This document shows positions 1-8,340 of a stretch of 28,019 nt of DNA, piece by piece. The notes beneath the pieces are model-generated. The model made no database searches. It was given only the letters and a program-made list of their open reading frames with translations, and had not been told where the DNA came from. The stretch's first letter is position 1. Each line of letters opens with the position of its first letter. The stretch lies in the NCBI GenBank assembly GCA_963580245.1, contig CAUZJO010000060.1, positions 1 to 28,019 on the forward strand, given 5' to 3'. This DNA comes from CAUZJO01 sp963580245. GTDB lineage: Bacteria; Sumerlaeota; Sumerlaeia; MVZB01. The position numbers were made by a program, and so were the translations under genes.

Positions 1-280
1 TGTCGGGCGAGACGGCCTCCAGTTTGATCCGAGCGATCCGCAAGCGTTGGATTTGCTCGAAAACACGAGCCAAAACGCCGCGCTTGGCCCAACGATTCAT
101 GCGAGTGTAAATCGTGTGCCAGTTGCCGTAATGGCTCGGCAGGCCGCGCCATTTGCAGCCGTGTTCCGCCACGTAGAGGATCGCGTTAAGCACTTGGAGG
201 TTGGGCAAGCTGACATTTCCCCGCTGTTTCGGCAAACACGGGGCAATCTTTTCGTATTGTTCGGGAGTGATCTGCATCAT
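1..280 (-). CDS. IS5-family transposase, N-terminal part (partial)
   Basis: The minus-strand frame is open from ATG at 280 to the window edge, giving 93 codons. It starts MMQITPEQYEKIAPCLP and continues with LNAILYVAEHGCKWRGLP, then HYGNWHTIYTRMNRWAKRGV. This is the DUF4096-like N-terminal helix-turn-helix region of IS5 transposases. The DDE catalytic residues would lie further on and are not in view, so activity cannot be judged. A second Met follows the first directly. The start lies 56 nt inside the proposed IS end at 336, a normal leader for this family. Confidence 0.85.
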   Translation of the reverse strand, partial: MMQITPEQYEKIAPCLPKQRGNVSLPNLQVLNAILYVAEHGCKWRGLPSHYGNWHTIYTRMNRWAKRGVLARVFEQIQRLRIARIKLEAVSPD

Positions 281-336
281 TAAAGGATCATGACTTCATC
301 CGCCCCGAAAGTCAATTGTTTAGTGTTAACAGACTC
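1..336 (-). mobile_element. IS5-family insertion sequence, one end only (runs off left edge)
   Basis: The element holds an IS5-type transposase start (CDS 1-280). Its outer end appears to be at 336, where the minus strand reads GAGTCTGTTAACAC. That resembles the terminal inverted repeats of the IS427 group of IS5. It is flanked by TA at 337-338, the expected target duplication for that group. The other end lies outside the window, so neither the matching repeat nor the second TA can be checked. The insertion sits about 100 bp downstream of fliN, where flagellar clusters often continue with fliO/fliP. Confidence 0.7.
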
Positions 337-436
337 TAGCGCTCCACGCCGCCAAAGGTGCACTTCACCTGCTCCGAAAAGCCGCCCTTTTGCGCCCCAA
401 TCGGTTAAACCGGGATGAAACCCAACAATTACTCAA

Positions 437-856
437 TCAAGCTAACGTTTGAACACGCTCATTGGGACTGATGATGTCGATCAGGCGCAGCCCGAACCGG
501 TCGTTCACCACGACGACCTCGCCGCGGGCCACTAGTTTATCGTTGACCAACAGCTCAAACGGTTCGCCCAGGAGCTTGTTCAGCTCGATGACCGAACCCT
601 TACTCAGTTGCAACAGTTCCTGGATCATCAGGCGGGTGCGGCCCACCTCCACGCTTACATACAACGGAATGTCCAGGATGTAATCCAGATCCAGCGGTTG
701 ATCCCCGTTGGCGGGTGGCTGGCTCAATTCACCGGGCTGAATGGCCGCCGGTTGAAAGGCGCCTCCGCTCGCGTCGGGGGCGGTCCCGGTCAGTGCATCG
801 GCCGCTTGGCTATCGGCGCCTGAAGGCCCCGGGGTCATGGGGTCTTGCTCGCTCAT
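437..856 (-). CDS. fliN: Flagellar motor switch protein FliN
   Basis: This 139-residue protein is a component of the flagellar C-ring, which binds FliM and the export apparatus and controls rotation direction. Residues 1-55 are a low-complexity Ala/Pro/Gly-rich tail. Residues 58-135 are a SpoA domain (LDIPLYVSVEVGRTRLMIQE, then LLQLSKGSVIELNK, then GEVVVVNDRFGLRL), typical of FliN. It starts 3 nt after the fliM stop, so the two are co-translated in a fliL-fliM-fliN operon. Downstream there are only about 100 bp before an insertion sequence. No fliO, fliP or cheY-like gene follows, as it would in many flagellar clusters. Confidence 0.95.
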   Translation of the reverse strand: MSEQDPMTPGPSGADSQAADALTGTAPDASGGAFQPAAIQPGELSQPPANGDQPLDLDYILDIPLYVSVEVGRTRLMIQELLQLSKGSVIELNKLLGEPFELLVNDKLVARGEVVVVNDRFGLRLIDIISPNERVQTLA

Positions 857-859
857 CGC

Positions 860-1855
860 TTATCCCTTCTTTGGTGGTTCCAGAGCGGTGATTTGCAGTG
901 CGCGTCCATTCTTATGCGCGCCGATCACGCCCCAAAATTTACGAATCTCTTCAACCAGAATCTCCACGGGATGCTCGTAGTCCTTGTTGAGTTGAATCAC
1001 GTCGCCCACCTTCATCTGCAACAGGTCGCGTCCCGTGATCGTCGCCGTCCCCAGCATCGCGTGAATCTCGACCGGAGCCTCCATCAGCAGCGACTTCAGA
1101 CGCCGGGTGACCTGGTTGTCGAGGTCCAAATCATCCGAGACGAACGACCCCTTCAGAATGTCCTTGATCGGTTCGATCGCCGTATACGGAATGTAGATGG
1201 AGAGTGAGGAGCGGTGGCCCTCAATCACGACGTCGCAGTCGATCACCGTGACCGGGTCGTTGGGCTGGGCGATATTGATGAACAAAATGTTCGTTTCGCT
1301 GGACCCCACCGAGACCTTGAGCGGCATGACCGGCGTCCACGAATCACTATACGCCCGGCAGATGTCATCCGCGCTCTTGGAGATCACTCGATCCTCGATG
1401 ATCGTAAAGTCGCGGTCCTCCGAGACCTCCAACGGCTTGTCGTCGCCGCCAAACAACAGCCCCACCAACGTGAGGATCAGCCGCGCCGGCAGGACGAGCA
1501 ACCCCGACCCCTTAAGCGGATCGAGCTTGAGGAGATGCAGGCTGGACGGCTTCTCCAGGCAACGGCTGAAATCACCGAAGTTGCAGACGGTTTGACTGCA
1601 CACCTGGATTTCGACGGCCCGGCGCAGCGTAGTGGACAGACTCTGACGCAGTAGCCGCGCGAAGCGGTCGTGTATGGTCTTCAGCGTCGGCAGCCACCCG
1701 CGTAGGTAGCGGTCCTGATCGGCAAAATCAAAGGCCTGGACGTCGGCATCCTCTTCGCTCACTTCCTCCCCGACTTCCTCGGACATCTCGATCTGGTCGC
1801 CCGATATTCCGCCCAATAAGGCGTCGATCTCTTCTTGTGAAAGAACGTTTGCCAT
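860..1855 (-). CDS. fliM: Flagellar motor switch protein FliM
   Basis: At 331 residues it has the normal family length. The N-terminus contains LSQEEIDALLGG, the conserved EIDALL peptide that binds phosphorylated CheY in characterised FliM proteins. An acidic linker (about 22-40) is followed by the CheC-like middle domain (about 45-225) and a C-terminal SpoA domain (about 245-325: LMEAPVEIHAMLGTATITG, DLLQMKVGDVIQLNK). The retained CheY-binding peptide implies chemotactic control of the motor. It lies 45 nt downstream of fliL and 3 nt upstream of fliN. Confidence 0.97.
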   Translation of the reverse strand: MANVLSQEEIDALLGGISGDQIEMSEEVGEEVSEEDADVQAFDFADQDRYLRGWLPTLKTIHDRFARLLRQSLSTTLRRAVEIQVCSQTVCNFGDFSRCLEKPSSLHLLKLDPLKGSGLLVLPARLILTLVGLLFGGDDKPLEVSEDRDFTIIEDRVISKSADDICRAYSDSWTPVMPLKVSVGSSETNILFINIAQPNDPVTVIDCDVVIEGHRSSLSIYIPYTAIEPIKDILKGSFVSDDLDLDNQVTRRLKSLLMEAPVEIHAMLGTATITGRDLLQMKVGDVIQLNKDYEHPVEILVEEIRKFWGVIGAHKNGRALQITALEPPKKG

Positions 1856-1900
1856 CGCTTAACCGTCCCACACCTTCATCTGGATTCGTCCACCGTCCAT

Positions 1901-2461
1901 CTACCTCGCGAGGAATACCAGCTCGGTGAAGTAGATGTTCTGGATCGTCCGCGGATCGAGAAACGCATTGAAGCGCTCGATCATCTCGCGCTTGAGTCGT
2001 TCCTTCCCCGCAACCGTCGCGATCTCCTCTTGCTCCTTGTCGGAGAGGAGGAAAATTGTGGCGTCGCGGATAGGGACCATATTCGCGTCGATCTCCTTGA
2101 GCGACTCCTCGGAACTGGCTTCGAGCTGGATCGTCGCCTTCACAATCTTCTTGCCCTTGGGGTCGCGCAGATTGGTGAGGATCGAGGCCATCTCGTAGAA
2201 TAAACTCCCCGGCTCCTCGGCCGTGCTTGCCTCTCCGTTGTCCGTGCTCTCGGATCCGTGGCCCGTGCTCTTGGGTTCGTCTTGCTTTTCACCGTGGCCA
2301 CCGCCCTGACTTGTCGCGTCTGAGACGATCTCGCTCTCCAGCGTGGGATCAATGTTGGAAACCTCAGGCTGACCGCCCTGCTTCCTGCCTAGCATCATTC
2401 CGCCGAACACACCGCCGCCCACCAATGCCAAAACGACGACGATCATGAGAATCTTTTTCAT
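1901..2461 (-). CDS. fliL: Flagellar basal body-associated protein FliL
   Basis: This 186-residue inner-membrane protein surrounds the stator in known flagella. Lys-Lys at the N-terminus precedes a single membrane anchor (about 4-24, ILMIVVVLALVGGGVFGGMM). A hydrophilic Gly/Ser/Glu/His-rich periplasmic linker spans about 30-83. The FliL domain runs to the end and closes with IQNIYFTELVFLAR. It is the first gene of fliL-fliM-fliN. The normally adjacent motA/motB/flbD genes are absent; rsmB lies upstream instead, so the flagellar regulon is dispersed. Confidence 0.93.
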   Translation of the reverse strand: MKKILMIVVVLALVGGGVFGGMMLGRKQGGQPEVSNIDPTLESEIVSDATSQGGGHGEKQDEPKSTGHGSESTDNGEASTAEEPGSLFYEMASILTNLRDPKGKKIVKATIQLEASSEESLKEIDANMVPIRDATIFLLSDKEQEEIATVAGKERLKREMIERFNAFLDPRTIQNIYFTELVFLAR

Positions 2462-2546
2462 GGGTTGGCCCTTTTCTGATCGGGAATCTGGGGGGCGTGT
2501 TTGCCCCTGGCCGGCTTATGCCGCCCTTGCACGCTTTTCCTTGATC

Positions 2547-2807
2547 TTATCGTTCAGGTTGGACAAAAACATGACACCCCTCTGGCTCCATGGCCCATGC
2601 GAACACGCGGCTGGATTCATCCGAGACCGCCTCTCCGGCATCCAGGATCCCCTGCCACTCCTCCCCCTCCGGCGACCAACCATCCTGAATGTTTTTTCCG
2701 GCTTCCAGGCCGATGCCGGGTCTCGCCGGGGCCGCGGCGACTTCACTTAGGTTCCCGACCCCCCGGTGGAGGGCCTGTGCTCGGATTGCTTGGTGATGGC
2801 GGTTCAT
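2547..2807 (-). CDS. Small hypothetical protein (uncertain)
   Basis: This 86-codon frame starts MNRHHQAIRAQALHRG and ends EPEGCHVFVQPER. A weak ribosome-binding site (AAAGGT) lies 7 nt before the ATG. The C-terminal half (GWSPEGEEWQGILDAG, then DESSRVFAWAMEPEGC) looks more protein-like than the neighbouring shadow frames, but I recognise no family and it has no signal peptide or membrane segment. A second frame on the same strand (2516-2746) overlaps it, so a frameshifted remnant or chance ORF remains possible. Confidence 0.3.
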   Translation of the reverse strand: MNRHHQAIRAQALHRGVGNLSEVAAAPARPGIGLEAGKNIQDGWSPEGEEWQGILDAGEAVSDESSRVFAWAMEPEGCHVFVQPER

Positions 2808-3022
2808 GTTTGTTTACCTTTCGAAGTATTCGCATCCTAAACTCACTCAACTCTCGTGCCGATCTGGCGGCATCTCGCTCCACGCGAGCCACGATTCCAC
2901 GTGGATCATTCTAAATAAACAACTTATGCTGAATCGATTGGAAGTTGTAGGCCCGTTTGAGCGGGTCGAGGATCGTCAAATTTTTGGAGTCGCCTTGGGG
3001 ACGGGGAATAGAATTGCCAAAA
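2808..3022. other. AT-richer gap downstream of rsmB
   Basis: No gene is seen here. On the minus strand there is a lone -10-like TAGAAT (2908-2913) with no convincing -35, and a CCACGTGG palindrome just beyond it. This is a plausible place for a promoter driving the small ORF and fliL-fliM-fliN, but the match is weak. No sigma28 or sigma54 flagellar promoter consensus was found. Confidence 0.3.
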
Positions 3023-4417
3023 TCATGACGCTTTGCCCCGTTCCAAAAGGATCATGGCGAAGCCGTCACAGGCCATCAGATCGGGCCGGGTCCGGACGGC
3101 GTGGCGGTCGATCTGGACATATTTGAGCAGAACTGGGGGAAGCTGGTCGAGCGGGTCAAGTGCCCGCCACTCCGAATGATCATCTAGCCAACCTTCAACA
3201 ACCGATTCGTTCTCCATGCGAGTGGGGCTGCATGTCACCCACAACAGCCGGCCACCGTCGCGCGCGCAACAGGCGGCGTGGTCAAGGACCCGCCGTTGCG
3301 TGGCCGCCATCGCTCCGACCGAGCGCAGCCGTCGCTGCCACCGCACTTCGGGGTGGCGGCCGATCAGACCCAGCGACAGGCAGGGGGCGTCGACCAAAAC
3401 CCTGTCGGATCGCCGGGCGTTTCGGTCGGTCAGGGCAAACGATTCCAGGTCCCCCGCATCCGGAATCTCGATTCCGTGGTCGGGGCCGAACAGTCGTTCC
3501 ACGCCACGGATCAGCTCGGTGCGCCGCCGTGGGTTGACCTCGAGCCCAACGAGCCGCCCCCGCCCCCGCATTTTCTCCCACAGATAGCCGGTCTTGCCCC
3601 CCGGGGCGGCGCAGGCGTCCAACACCGCTTGCCCCGGCTCGACGCCAAGCATTTCGACCGCCAGCATCGACCCAAGGTCCTGAACCGTGCAGAGCCCCTG
3701 CTCCCAGGCGTCGGTCTCCCACGGGAGTAGTTTCCCGCTCACCCAACACAGGGCCTCGGGCAACGGCGGCCAGGGGTTTGTCTCGACCCCCTCGCCCCGC
3801 AAGTGCCCGGCCAATTCATCGCTGTCCGTCTTGAGCCGGTTCACGCGCAACCAGACGGGGGCTTCCCGCTCGCTGAGCGATTCCAGGACTTCGTGGGCCG
3901 ACTTTGCCCCAAACGCCTCCTCATACACCGACACGATCTCGCTCGGGATCGACCAGCGCGTCGATGGCGGCAACCGGGAGTAATATGGATCGGCGCGCAC
4001 GGCCTGGGGGGAATCAGGCAAGGCCGCAAGCAGCCGTCTCAATACCGCGTTAACGAACCGGCCCGCCCGGGGCCCTTCGGTCTCGCGCGCGAGGGCCACG
4101 GCCTGTTGGCCGATGGCGTAATCCGGCGCGTGGGATTGAAAGATGTGCTCATGGGCGGCGATCCGCAGAATCCAGCGCAGTCGCTCCGGAGTCTTGGCCG
4201 GGTCGAACAAGCCGGGCCGCCCCAGGTAGGCGTCGAGCAGCGTAAGATGACGCAGGATGCCGCGAACGAGCCGGTCGCCTTGAGCGCGTTCGCGCCGATC
4301 GCCCGCACCTTGGCGGGCCGGTGCCTCCCGCCCCATCTCGGGCGCGCGTGAGGAGAGGATCAACCGCTCCAGGGCGCGCGCCCGCACCGGTGACGCACCC
4401 TTCCCCGGAGGTTTCAT
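3023..4417 (-). CDS. rsmB: 16S rRNA (cytosine-C5)-methyltransferase RsmB-like
   Basis: This 464-residue SAM-dependent RNA methyltransferase would, by family knowledge, methylate C967 of 16S rRNA. A basic N-terminal stretch precedes a NusB-like RNA-binding domain (about 45-135). The Rossmann methyltransferase domain has the SAM motif DACAAPGGKT (267-276). DAPC carries the Cys at 346, and VTCSPTRMENESV carries the catalytic Cys at 396. The usual PCSGTGV after motif IV is replaced by PCLSLGL, a modest departure that keeps the cysteine. The ATG overlaps the pssA stop as ATGA, so translation is probably coupled. Other RsmB/RsmF paralogues are possible, but the NusB-like part favours RsmB. Confidence 0.9.
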   Translation of the reverse strand: MKPPGKGASPVRARALERLILSSRAPEMGREAPARQGAGDRRERAQGDRLVRGILRHLTLLDAYLGRPGLFDPAKTPERLRWILRIAAHEHIFQSHAPDYAIGQQAVALARETEGPRAGRFVNAVLRRLLAALPDSPQAVRADPYYSRLPPSTRWSIPSEIVSVYEEAFGAKSAHEVLESLSEREAPVWLRVNRLKTDSDELAGHLRGEGVETNPWPPLPEALCWVSGKLLPWETDAWEQGLCTVQDLGSMLAVEMLGVEPGQAVLDACAAPGGKTGYLWEKMRGRGRLVGLEVNPRRRTELIRGVERLFGPDHGIEIPDAGDLESFALTDRNARRSDRVLVDAPCLSLGLIGRHPEVRWQRRLRSVGAMAATQRRVLDHAACCARDGGRLLWVTCSPTRMENESVVEGWLDDHSEWRALDPLDQLPPVLLKYVQIDRHAVRTRPDLMACDGFAMILLERGKAS

Positions 4418-5184
4418 TCCTTGGGTTCGATGGACGCCGCGGATTCACGCAACTTGGCGGCGGCCCGGCGGCGGCGGCGCTCAAGGGGATGCAGCAAACG
4501 GTAAAGCGGCGGCGCCGTCGTGTAGAACCACACCACCCCCGTCCCCACGATCACCAGATGGTCCTTGAGCATGAAGAGCAGGCAGGCGATCACGACGATC
4601 GTGACGAGAATCTCAAACGGCTGGCGGCGCATGAGGTGAAGGTTCTTGACGCCGGGAAACGGAACCTTGCTGACCATCAGATAGGCCAGCACCACCATCA
4701 CCGGTGGGGCGACGCGCTCGAACGCAACGGATGACCCGACCGCCGGATAGCGCTCGAACAACCAGACGACGGCGACGACACCCATCGCCGCCCCGGGGAT
4801 CGGCAGGCCCAGGAACGCCTTGCGCTCCTCGCGGTTGGCCTGGACGTTGTACCGGGCCAACCTGAGCGCCCCGCACACCACGTACAGGCTGCAAACCGCC
4901 CCCGCCAGCTTGGGATAGGCCGCCGCCAGTGCTTCGTAGACCATCATGGCCGGCGCCACGCCAAAGGCCACCACGTCGGTCAGCGAATCGAAGTAGAGGC
5001 CGAACGGGCTGGTCGTGCGCGTCACGCGGGCCACGGCGCCGTCCATGACGTCGAGCAGCCCCGAGATCACCACGTACCAGCACGCCTGCGTAAGATTGCC
5101 GTGATAGACCTCAAAAATGGCTAGCATCCCGCAAAACAAGCTGCCGGCGGTAAACAGACTGGGGAGGATTGGAACCTTGCGCAT
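4414..5184 (-). CDS. pssA: CDP-diacylglycerol--serine O-phosphatidyltransferase
   Basis: This 256-residue integral membrane enzyme transfers the phosphatidyl group from CDP-diacylglycerol to serine, the first step to phosphatidylethanolamine. The CDP-alcohol phosphatidyltransferase signature is complete: D45, D48-G49, A52-R53, G62, D66 and D70. Hydrophobic segments follow to about residue 215, and the C-terminus is basic (ERRRRRAAAKL). The opening MRKVPILPSLFTAGSLFCGM is typical of the type II (Bacillus-like) PssA rather than the E. coli PLD-type enzyme. The stop overlaps the rsmB start by 4 nt. Confidence 0.93.
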   Translation of the reverse strand: MRKVPILPSLFTAGSLFCGMLAIFEVYHGNLTQACWYVVISGLLDVMDGAVARVTRTTSPFGLYFDSLTDVVAFGVAPAMMVYEALAAAYPKLAGAVCSLYVVCGALRLARYNVQANREERKAFLGLPIPGAAMGVVAVVWLFERYPAVGSSVAFERVAPPVMVVLAYLMVSKVPFPGVKNLHLMRRQPFEILVTIVVIACLLFMLKDHLVIVGTGVVWFYTTAPPLYRLLHPLERRRRRAAAKLRESAASIEPKE

Positions 5185-5382
5185 CGACGGACGCTCCGCG
5201 CGGTGGGATTAATCGGGGAGCTAGTTTATTCCATATTGCGCACAAACGGTGAAGCAAAAAGCGGACACGGGCGCGATTTGGGCTACATCCCCCACCCGTC
5301 ACGGGTGTGATTCAGAATTGGGAACGCGGAAGGTGACGGGACGGGGGTGCGTGATCCGTTGATTCGACACAGGTACGGCACG

Positions 5383-6735
5383 TCATAAACCTCTAAACAG
5401 CTCGGGAATGCCGTGTAGCATCTGGTAGTGCCGCCAACCCAGCAATCCAATAAAGATTACCATCACGCCCCGCCAGATCCAGCGTCGCGGCGCAGCTCCC
5501 TGTCCCATCCGCGCGAACAACGGGACCAGCAGACCCACCAACGAGGCAACGGTATTCGGCGTGTAGAGCCACGTCCCCTCAAACGGGACGTAATAAAAGT
5601 AGTGAAAAACCATGTTGTAGACGAAGCAGACGGCCAGGGCCGCCGATAGGCGCCGGCCTCCGGGTTCGGGATCGCGCCACGCGGCGATCACGCCCCAAAC
5701 CAGCAACACGATCCAGAACGCGCACAAGAGCCACCCCAGCGGGCTGAAGTTCCAATCGTTGAAGATCAGCACCCACTGGCCCTCGAGGCCGGAGATGGGA
5801 GTGGGGCGCAAGTTCTGGAGGGGAGCGACGATCGAGAAGAGCAGGAAATTGGCGAGCAGGCGCGGGCCGGGATGCTCGAGGCTGCCGCCGCGTTCCGCGG
5901 GGGTGACCACCCACAGCTCGCGCGTCCATTCCATGATCGCGCCGGAGAAGGTGCTCGCCGCAAGCCCCAACCCAAGCACGACCGCCCCATAGATCATCGC
6001 GCGCAAGACGACCCGCCGCCCCAGGTGTCCCGCCAGATAATGAATGAAAGCCTGCAAACCGTTGGAGATCGTGATGCCGTAAGCCACGATCCCGGCCGCC
6101 AGCCAGCCCACCTCGCGAAACGCGATCTTGATGCGACTGGCCTTGGGGTCCAGTTCGACGCGCAGGCTGACCGCGCCCATCAGGATGAGCACGGAGATCG
6201 AAAGCATCGCGTAGGCCCGCGTGCCGATCACGACACCGGTAACGGCGCCGGTGGCGCTGACCGCCAGCAGCGCCGCCAGCAGGAAGCTCTCCCAACAGGG
6301 CAACCCGCGCGCGCGTCCGTAGTAGCCGAACAGCACGACCGTCAGCCCGATGGCCATGGCCGTGAAGAGGATGGCCGTCATCGTTCCGCGCATCCCGTGG
6401 CGCTGGAGCCAGAGCGACGGGGGCTTAAAAAACACCACGAACAGGGGATGGACGTTGGAGCGGTCGTTGGCCCCGGGCACGCTGATATCGGCGACCACGC
6501 GCTTGGAGTCGTAGCCAAACAGCCAGCTATTGGTGCTCAGCAGCCCGGCCTGTTCCAGTCGCATGCCCAGCGTCGTCCCGATCACCACCACGGCCAAGCA
6601 CAGCCCGACCATCGCCGCCCCGAACAGCCACGTCGCCGCATCCGTCTTCCCTCCGACCACGGCTCGATCGGACGCGGGCGCCGGGGGTTCGGGCCCGGCC
6701 GGTTCAGGGGTCGAAGGACGGTTTTTCACAGGCAT
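5383..6735 (-). CDS. Polytopic membrane protein, possibly glycosyltransferase-like
   Basis: It has about 450 residues starting MPVKNRPSTPEPAG. The open frame extends 90 codons further upstream, but that part overlaps the divergent promoter and is basic and low in structure, so I reject it. A Pro-rich cytoplasmic tail precedes about ten hydrophobic segments (first at 32-55, WLFGAAMVGLCLAVVVIGTT). The first extracytoplasmic loop has FGYDSKRVV and SNVHPLFVVFFKPP. An Asp and a His-Pro pair in that loop recall GT-C fold transferases such as the PMT/ArnT type, but that is only a resemblance. No clear ribosome-binding site precedes the ATG. The function is not recognised. Confidence 0.7.
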   Translation of the reverse strand: MPVKNRPSTPEPAGPEPPAPASDRAVVGGKTDAATWLFGAAMVGLCLAVVVIGTTLGMRLEQAGLLSTNSWLFGYDSKRVVADISVPGANDRSNVHPLFVVFFKPPSLWLQRHGMRGTMTAILFTAMAIGLTVVLFGYYGRARGLPCWESFLLAALLAVSATGAVTGVVIGTRAYAMLSISVLILMGAVSLRVELDPKASRIKIAFREVGWLAAGIVAYGITISNGLQAFIHYLAGHLGRRVVLRAMIYGAVVLGLGLAASTFSGAIMEWTRELWVVTPAERGGSLEHPGPRLLANFLLFSIVAPLQNLRPTPISGLEGQWVLIFNDWNFSPLGWLLCAFWIVLLVWGVIAAWRDPEPGGRRLSAALAVCFVYNMVFHYFYYVPFEGTWLYTPNTVASLVGLLVPLFARMGQGAAPRRWIWRGVMVIFIGLLGWRHYQMLHGIPELFRGL

Positions 6736-6768
6736 CAAAAAACGAGAAAAATTAATTGCCGGATCAAG

Positions 6769-6796
6769 TTGACGCCCCCGGGCGAACAAATATACT
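6769..6796 (+). promoter_or_regulatory. Sigma70-type promoter for the 6835 gene
   Basis: TTGACG (6769-6774) and TATACT (6791-6796) are separated by 16 bp, which gives a start near 6803 and a leader of about 30 nt. The match is close to consensus and it lies in the divergent gap with the membrane protein gene. Confidence 0.75.
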
Positions 6797-6834
6797 AAAC
6801 TGCGTCGGCTTTGGTGGGATATTTTGGGGGACGC

Positions 6835-8334
6835 ATGACATCTGAGGGAACGACGATACGCATGACGGTTTGTTTTCCTCGCCGTATCTCGATACTTGCC
6901 GGCCTTGCGCTTGCCACCCTGCCGGCCGTCACCCCTGAGGCCCAATCCGACCCCGGCCCGACCGAGGTGACCGGTGCCGAGATCGTCAGCGGCACGTTCC
7001 CGCACCTCAACGAAAATCGTTACGTCTACTGGCCCAGCCCCAGCCCCAACCCCGAAAGCGACGCCTACTTATTCAACAACACCGGCGACCTGTTCCCAAG
7101 TACCTGGGGGGCCGACGACGCGGTTTACATGGGCGGGGGGGACGGTCACGGTCTGGCCCCCGAACATCCGGCATTCGCCCTGACCGAGGAAGGCTTCAAT
7201 TACGAAATCCCCGATCGCACCAATCTGGACGAGCTCTCCGACGTTCGATCACCCTATGGCTTCTTCTACGCCGAACGCAGCGCGCCCAAGTTCAGCCTCG
7301 GTCGCTTTTGGGGCGCGCTGGGGACCGATGAAGGAATGGACGCGGCCGCCAACGCGACCAAACCGGCCAACGAATTCGTCTGGAAGAGCCACGAAGACCT
7401 CTCCTCGCCCAGCTTCCCCGCCATTGGCGCGCATATGCTTGCCAGCAGCCTGCTCTCGATCAACGGCACGGTCTTCGTTGGCTACTTCAACGGCCAACCC
7501 GCGCCCGAGAACGATCAAGGCCACGGCTTCGACTGGACCCGCGGCACCGGAATCATGCGGCTGGACGAAAGCGGCCCGGCCCCCCAGATGCGCATGTACG
7601 ACCCTCAAACGGGCAGTTACATCCCGCTGAACGCCGAGAACATCGCGAACCGCTCGGTCTGGCGCAACTATCGGTTCACGGTCCCCGCTTTCATCCAATT
7701 CGGACAAGATTACGTCGATTACCCGCTCTACGAACAGGCCTCCCCGCCCCACGTCTACGCGGTCAGCCCGAACTACGCATGGCACGACGGCGATTCGCTG
7801 TTGCTGGGGCGGTCCCACCTCATTCAGAACCCGTTCGTCCCGCCCGACTTGTGGGCCCCGTGGGAATACTGGATCGGCATGGACGAAAATGGCGACCCGA
7901 TGTGGAGCGCCGACGTCAATCGCGCCAAATCGGTCCTGCACGCGCCCGGCGAGTTGAGCTTCCCCAGCCTCATCTATGAGAAACACACGGGCCGATTCTT
8001 GATGACCACTTACGCCAACCACGAAGACACGTACTACCAGCACACCAACGACAAGCGATTGATGCTGTGGACGGTCCCGAACCCCTGGGGGCCTTGGCGC
8101 AAGGTCTTCTCCAACGATTTCTTCGGTCTGCAAAACCGGGCGGCCCAGGAGGTGCGCCGTCAGGGTGGCGGGGGTTACGCCTGCAACATATCGTCGAAAT
8201 GGGTCACGAACATCGACGGCGCGGTGCGGCTGTGGCTGCATTCCGCGGCCTTCTGGAACTCCGATTACTTCCCGTTTGACAGCCCCCTTGAAATCGAATG
8301 GGAGTCGTGGGACCGCCGCTTCCCCCAGTCCTAA
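6835..8334 (+). CDS. Secreted beta-propeller-like protein (DUF4185-like), split from next ORF by TAA
   Basis: This 499-residue predicted exported protein has FPRR followed by a hydrophobic stretch (ISILAGLALATLPAV) and a probable cleavage site after PEA. I chose ATG 6835, preceded by GGGGG at 6826-6830. ATG 6862 would give a shorter n-region but has poor spacing. The body has repeated Trp/Tyr-rich strands with ends like PWEYWIGMDENGDPMW, LSFPSLIYEKHTGRFLMTTY and PWGPWRKVFS. That pattern is typical of DUF4185 and related five-bladed glycosidase-like propellers, though I cannot confirm a family. It ends at TAA 8332-8334 and the next ORF continues in the same frame two codons later. Confidence 0.75.
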   Translation: MTSEGTTIRMTVCFPRRISILAGLALATLPAVTPEAQSDPGPTEVTGAEIVSGTFPHLNENRYVYWPSPSPNPESDAYLFNNTGDLFPSTWGADDAVYMGGGDGHGLAPEHPAFALTEEGFNYEIPDRTNLDELSDVRSPYGFFYAERSAPKFSLGRFWGALGTDEGMDAAANATKPANEFVWKSHEDLSSPSFPAIGAHMLASSLLSINGTVFVGYFNGQPAPENDQGHGFDWTRGTGIMRLDESGPAPQMRMYDPQTGSYIPLNAENIANRSVWRNYRFTVPAFIQFGQDYVDYPLYEQASPPHVYAVSPNYAWHDGDSLLLGRSHLIQNPFVPPDLWAPWEYWIGMDENGDPMWSADVNRAKSVLHAPGELSFPSLIYEKHTGRFLMTTYANHEDTYYQHTNDKRLMLWTVPNPWGPWRKVFSNDFFGLQNRAAQEVRRQGGGGYACNISSKWVTNIDGAVRLWLHSAAFWNSDYFPFDSPLEIEWESWDRRFPQS

Positions 8335-8340
8335 TATACG

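Noticed and set aside
2516..2746. 76-codon minus-strand ORF overlapping the small uncertain ORF
   Set aside because: Very rich in Arg, Ser and Pro, with no ribosome-binding site, and in a different frame from the better candidate at 2547-2807.
6736..7005. N-terminal 90-codon extension of the 5383 membrane protein
   Set aside because: It overlaps the promoter and signal-peptide region of the divergent secreted gene and is strongly basic; the ATG at 6735 begins a normal cytoplasmic tail.
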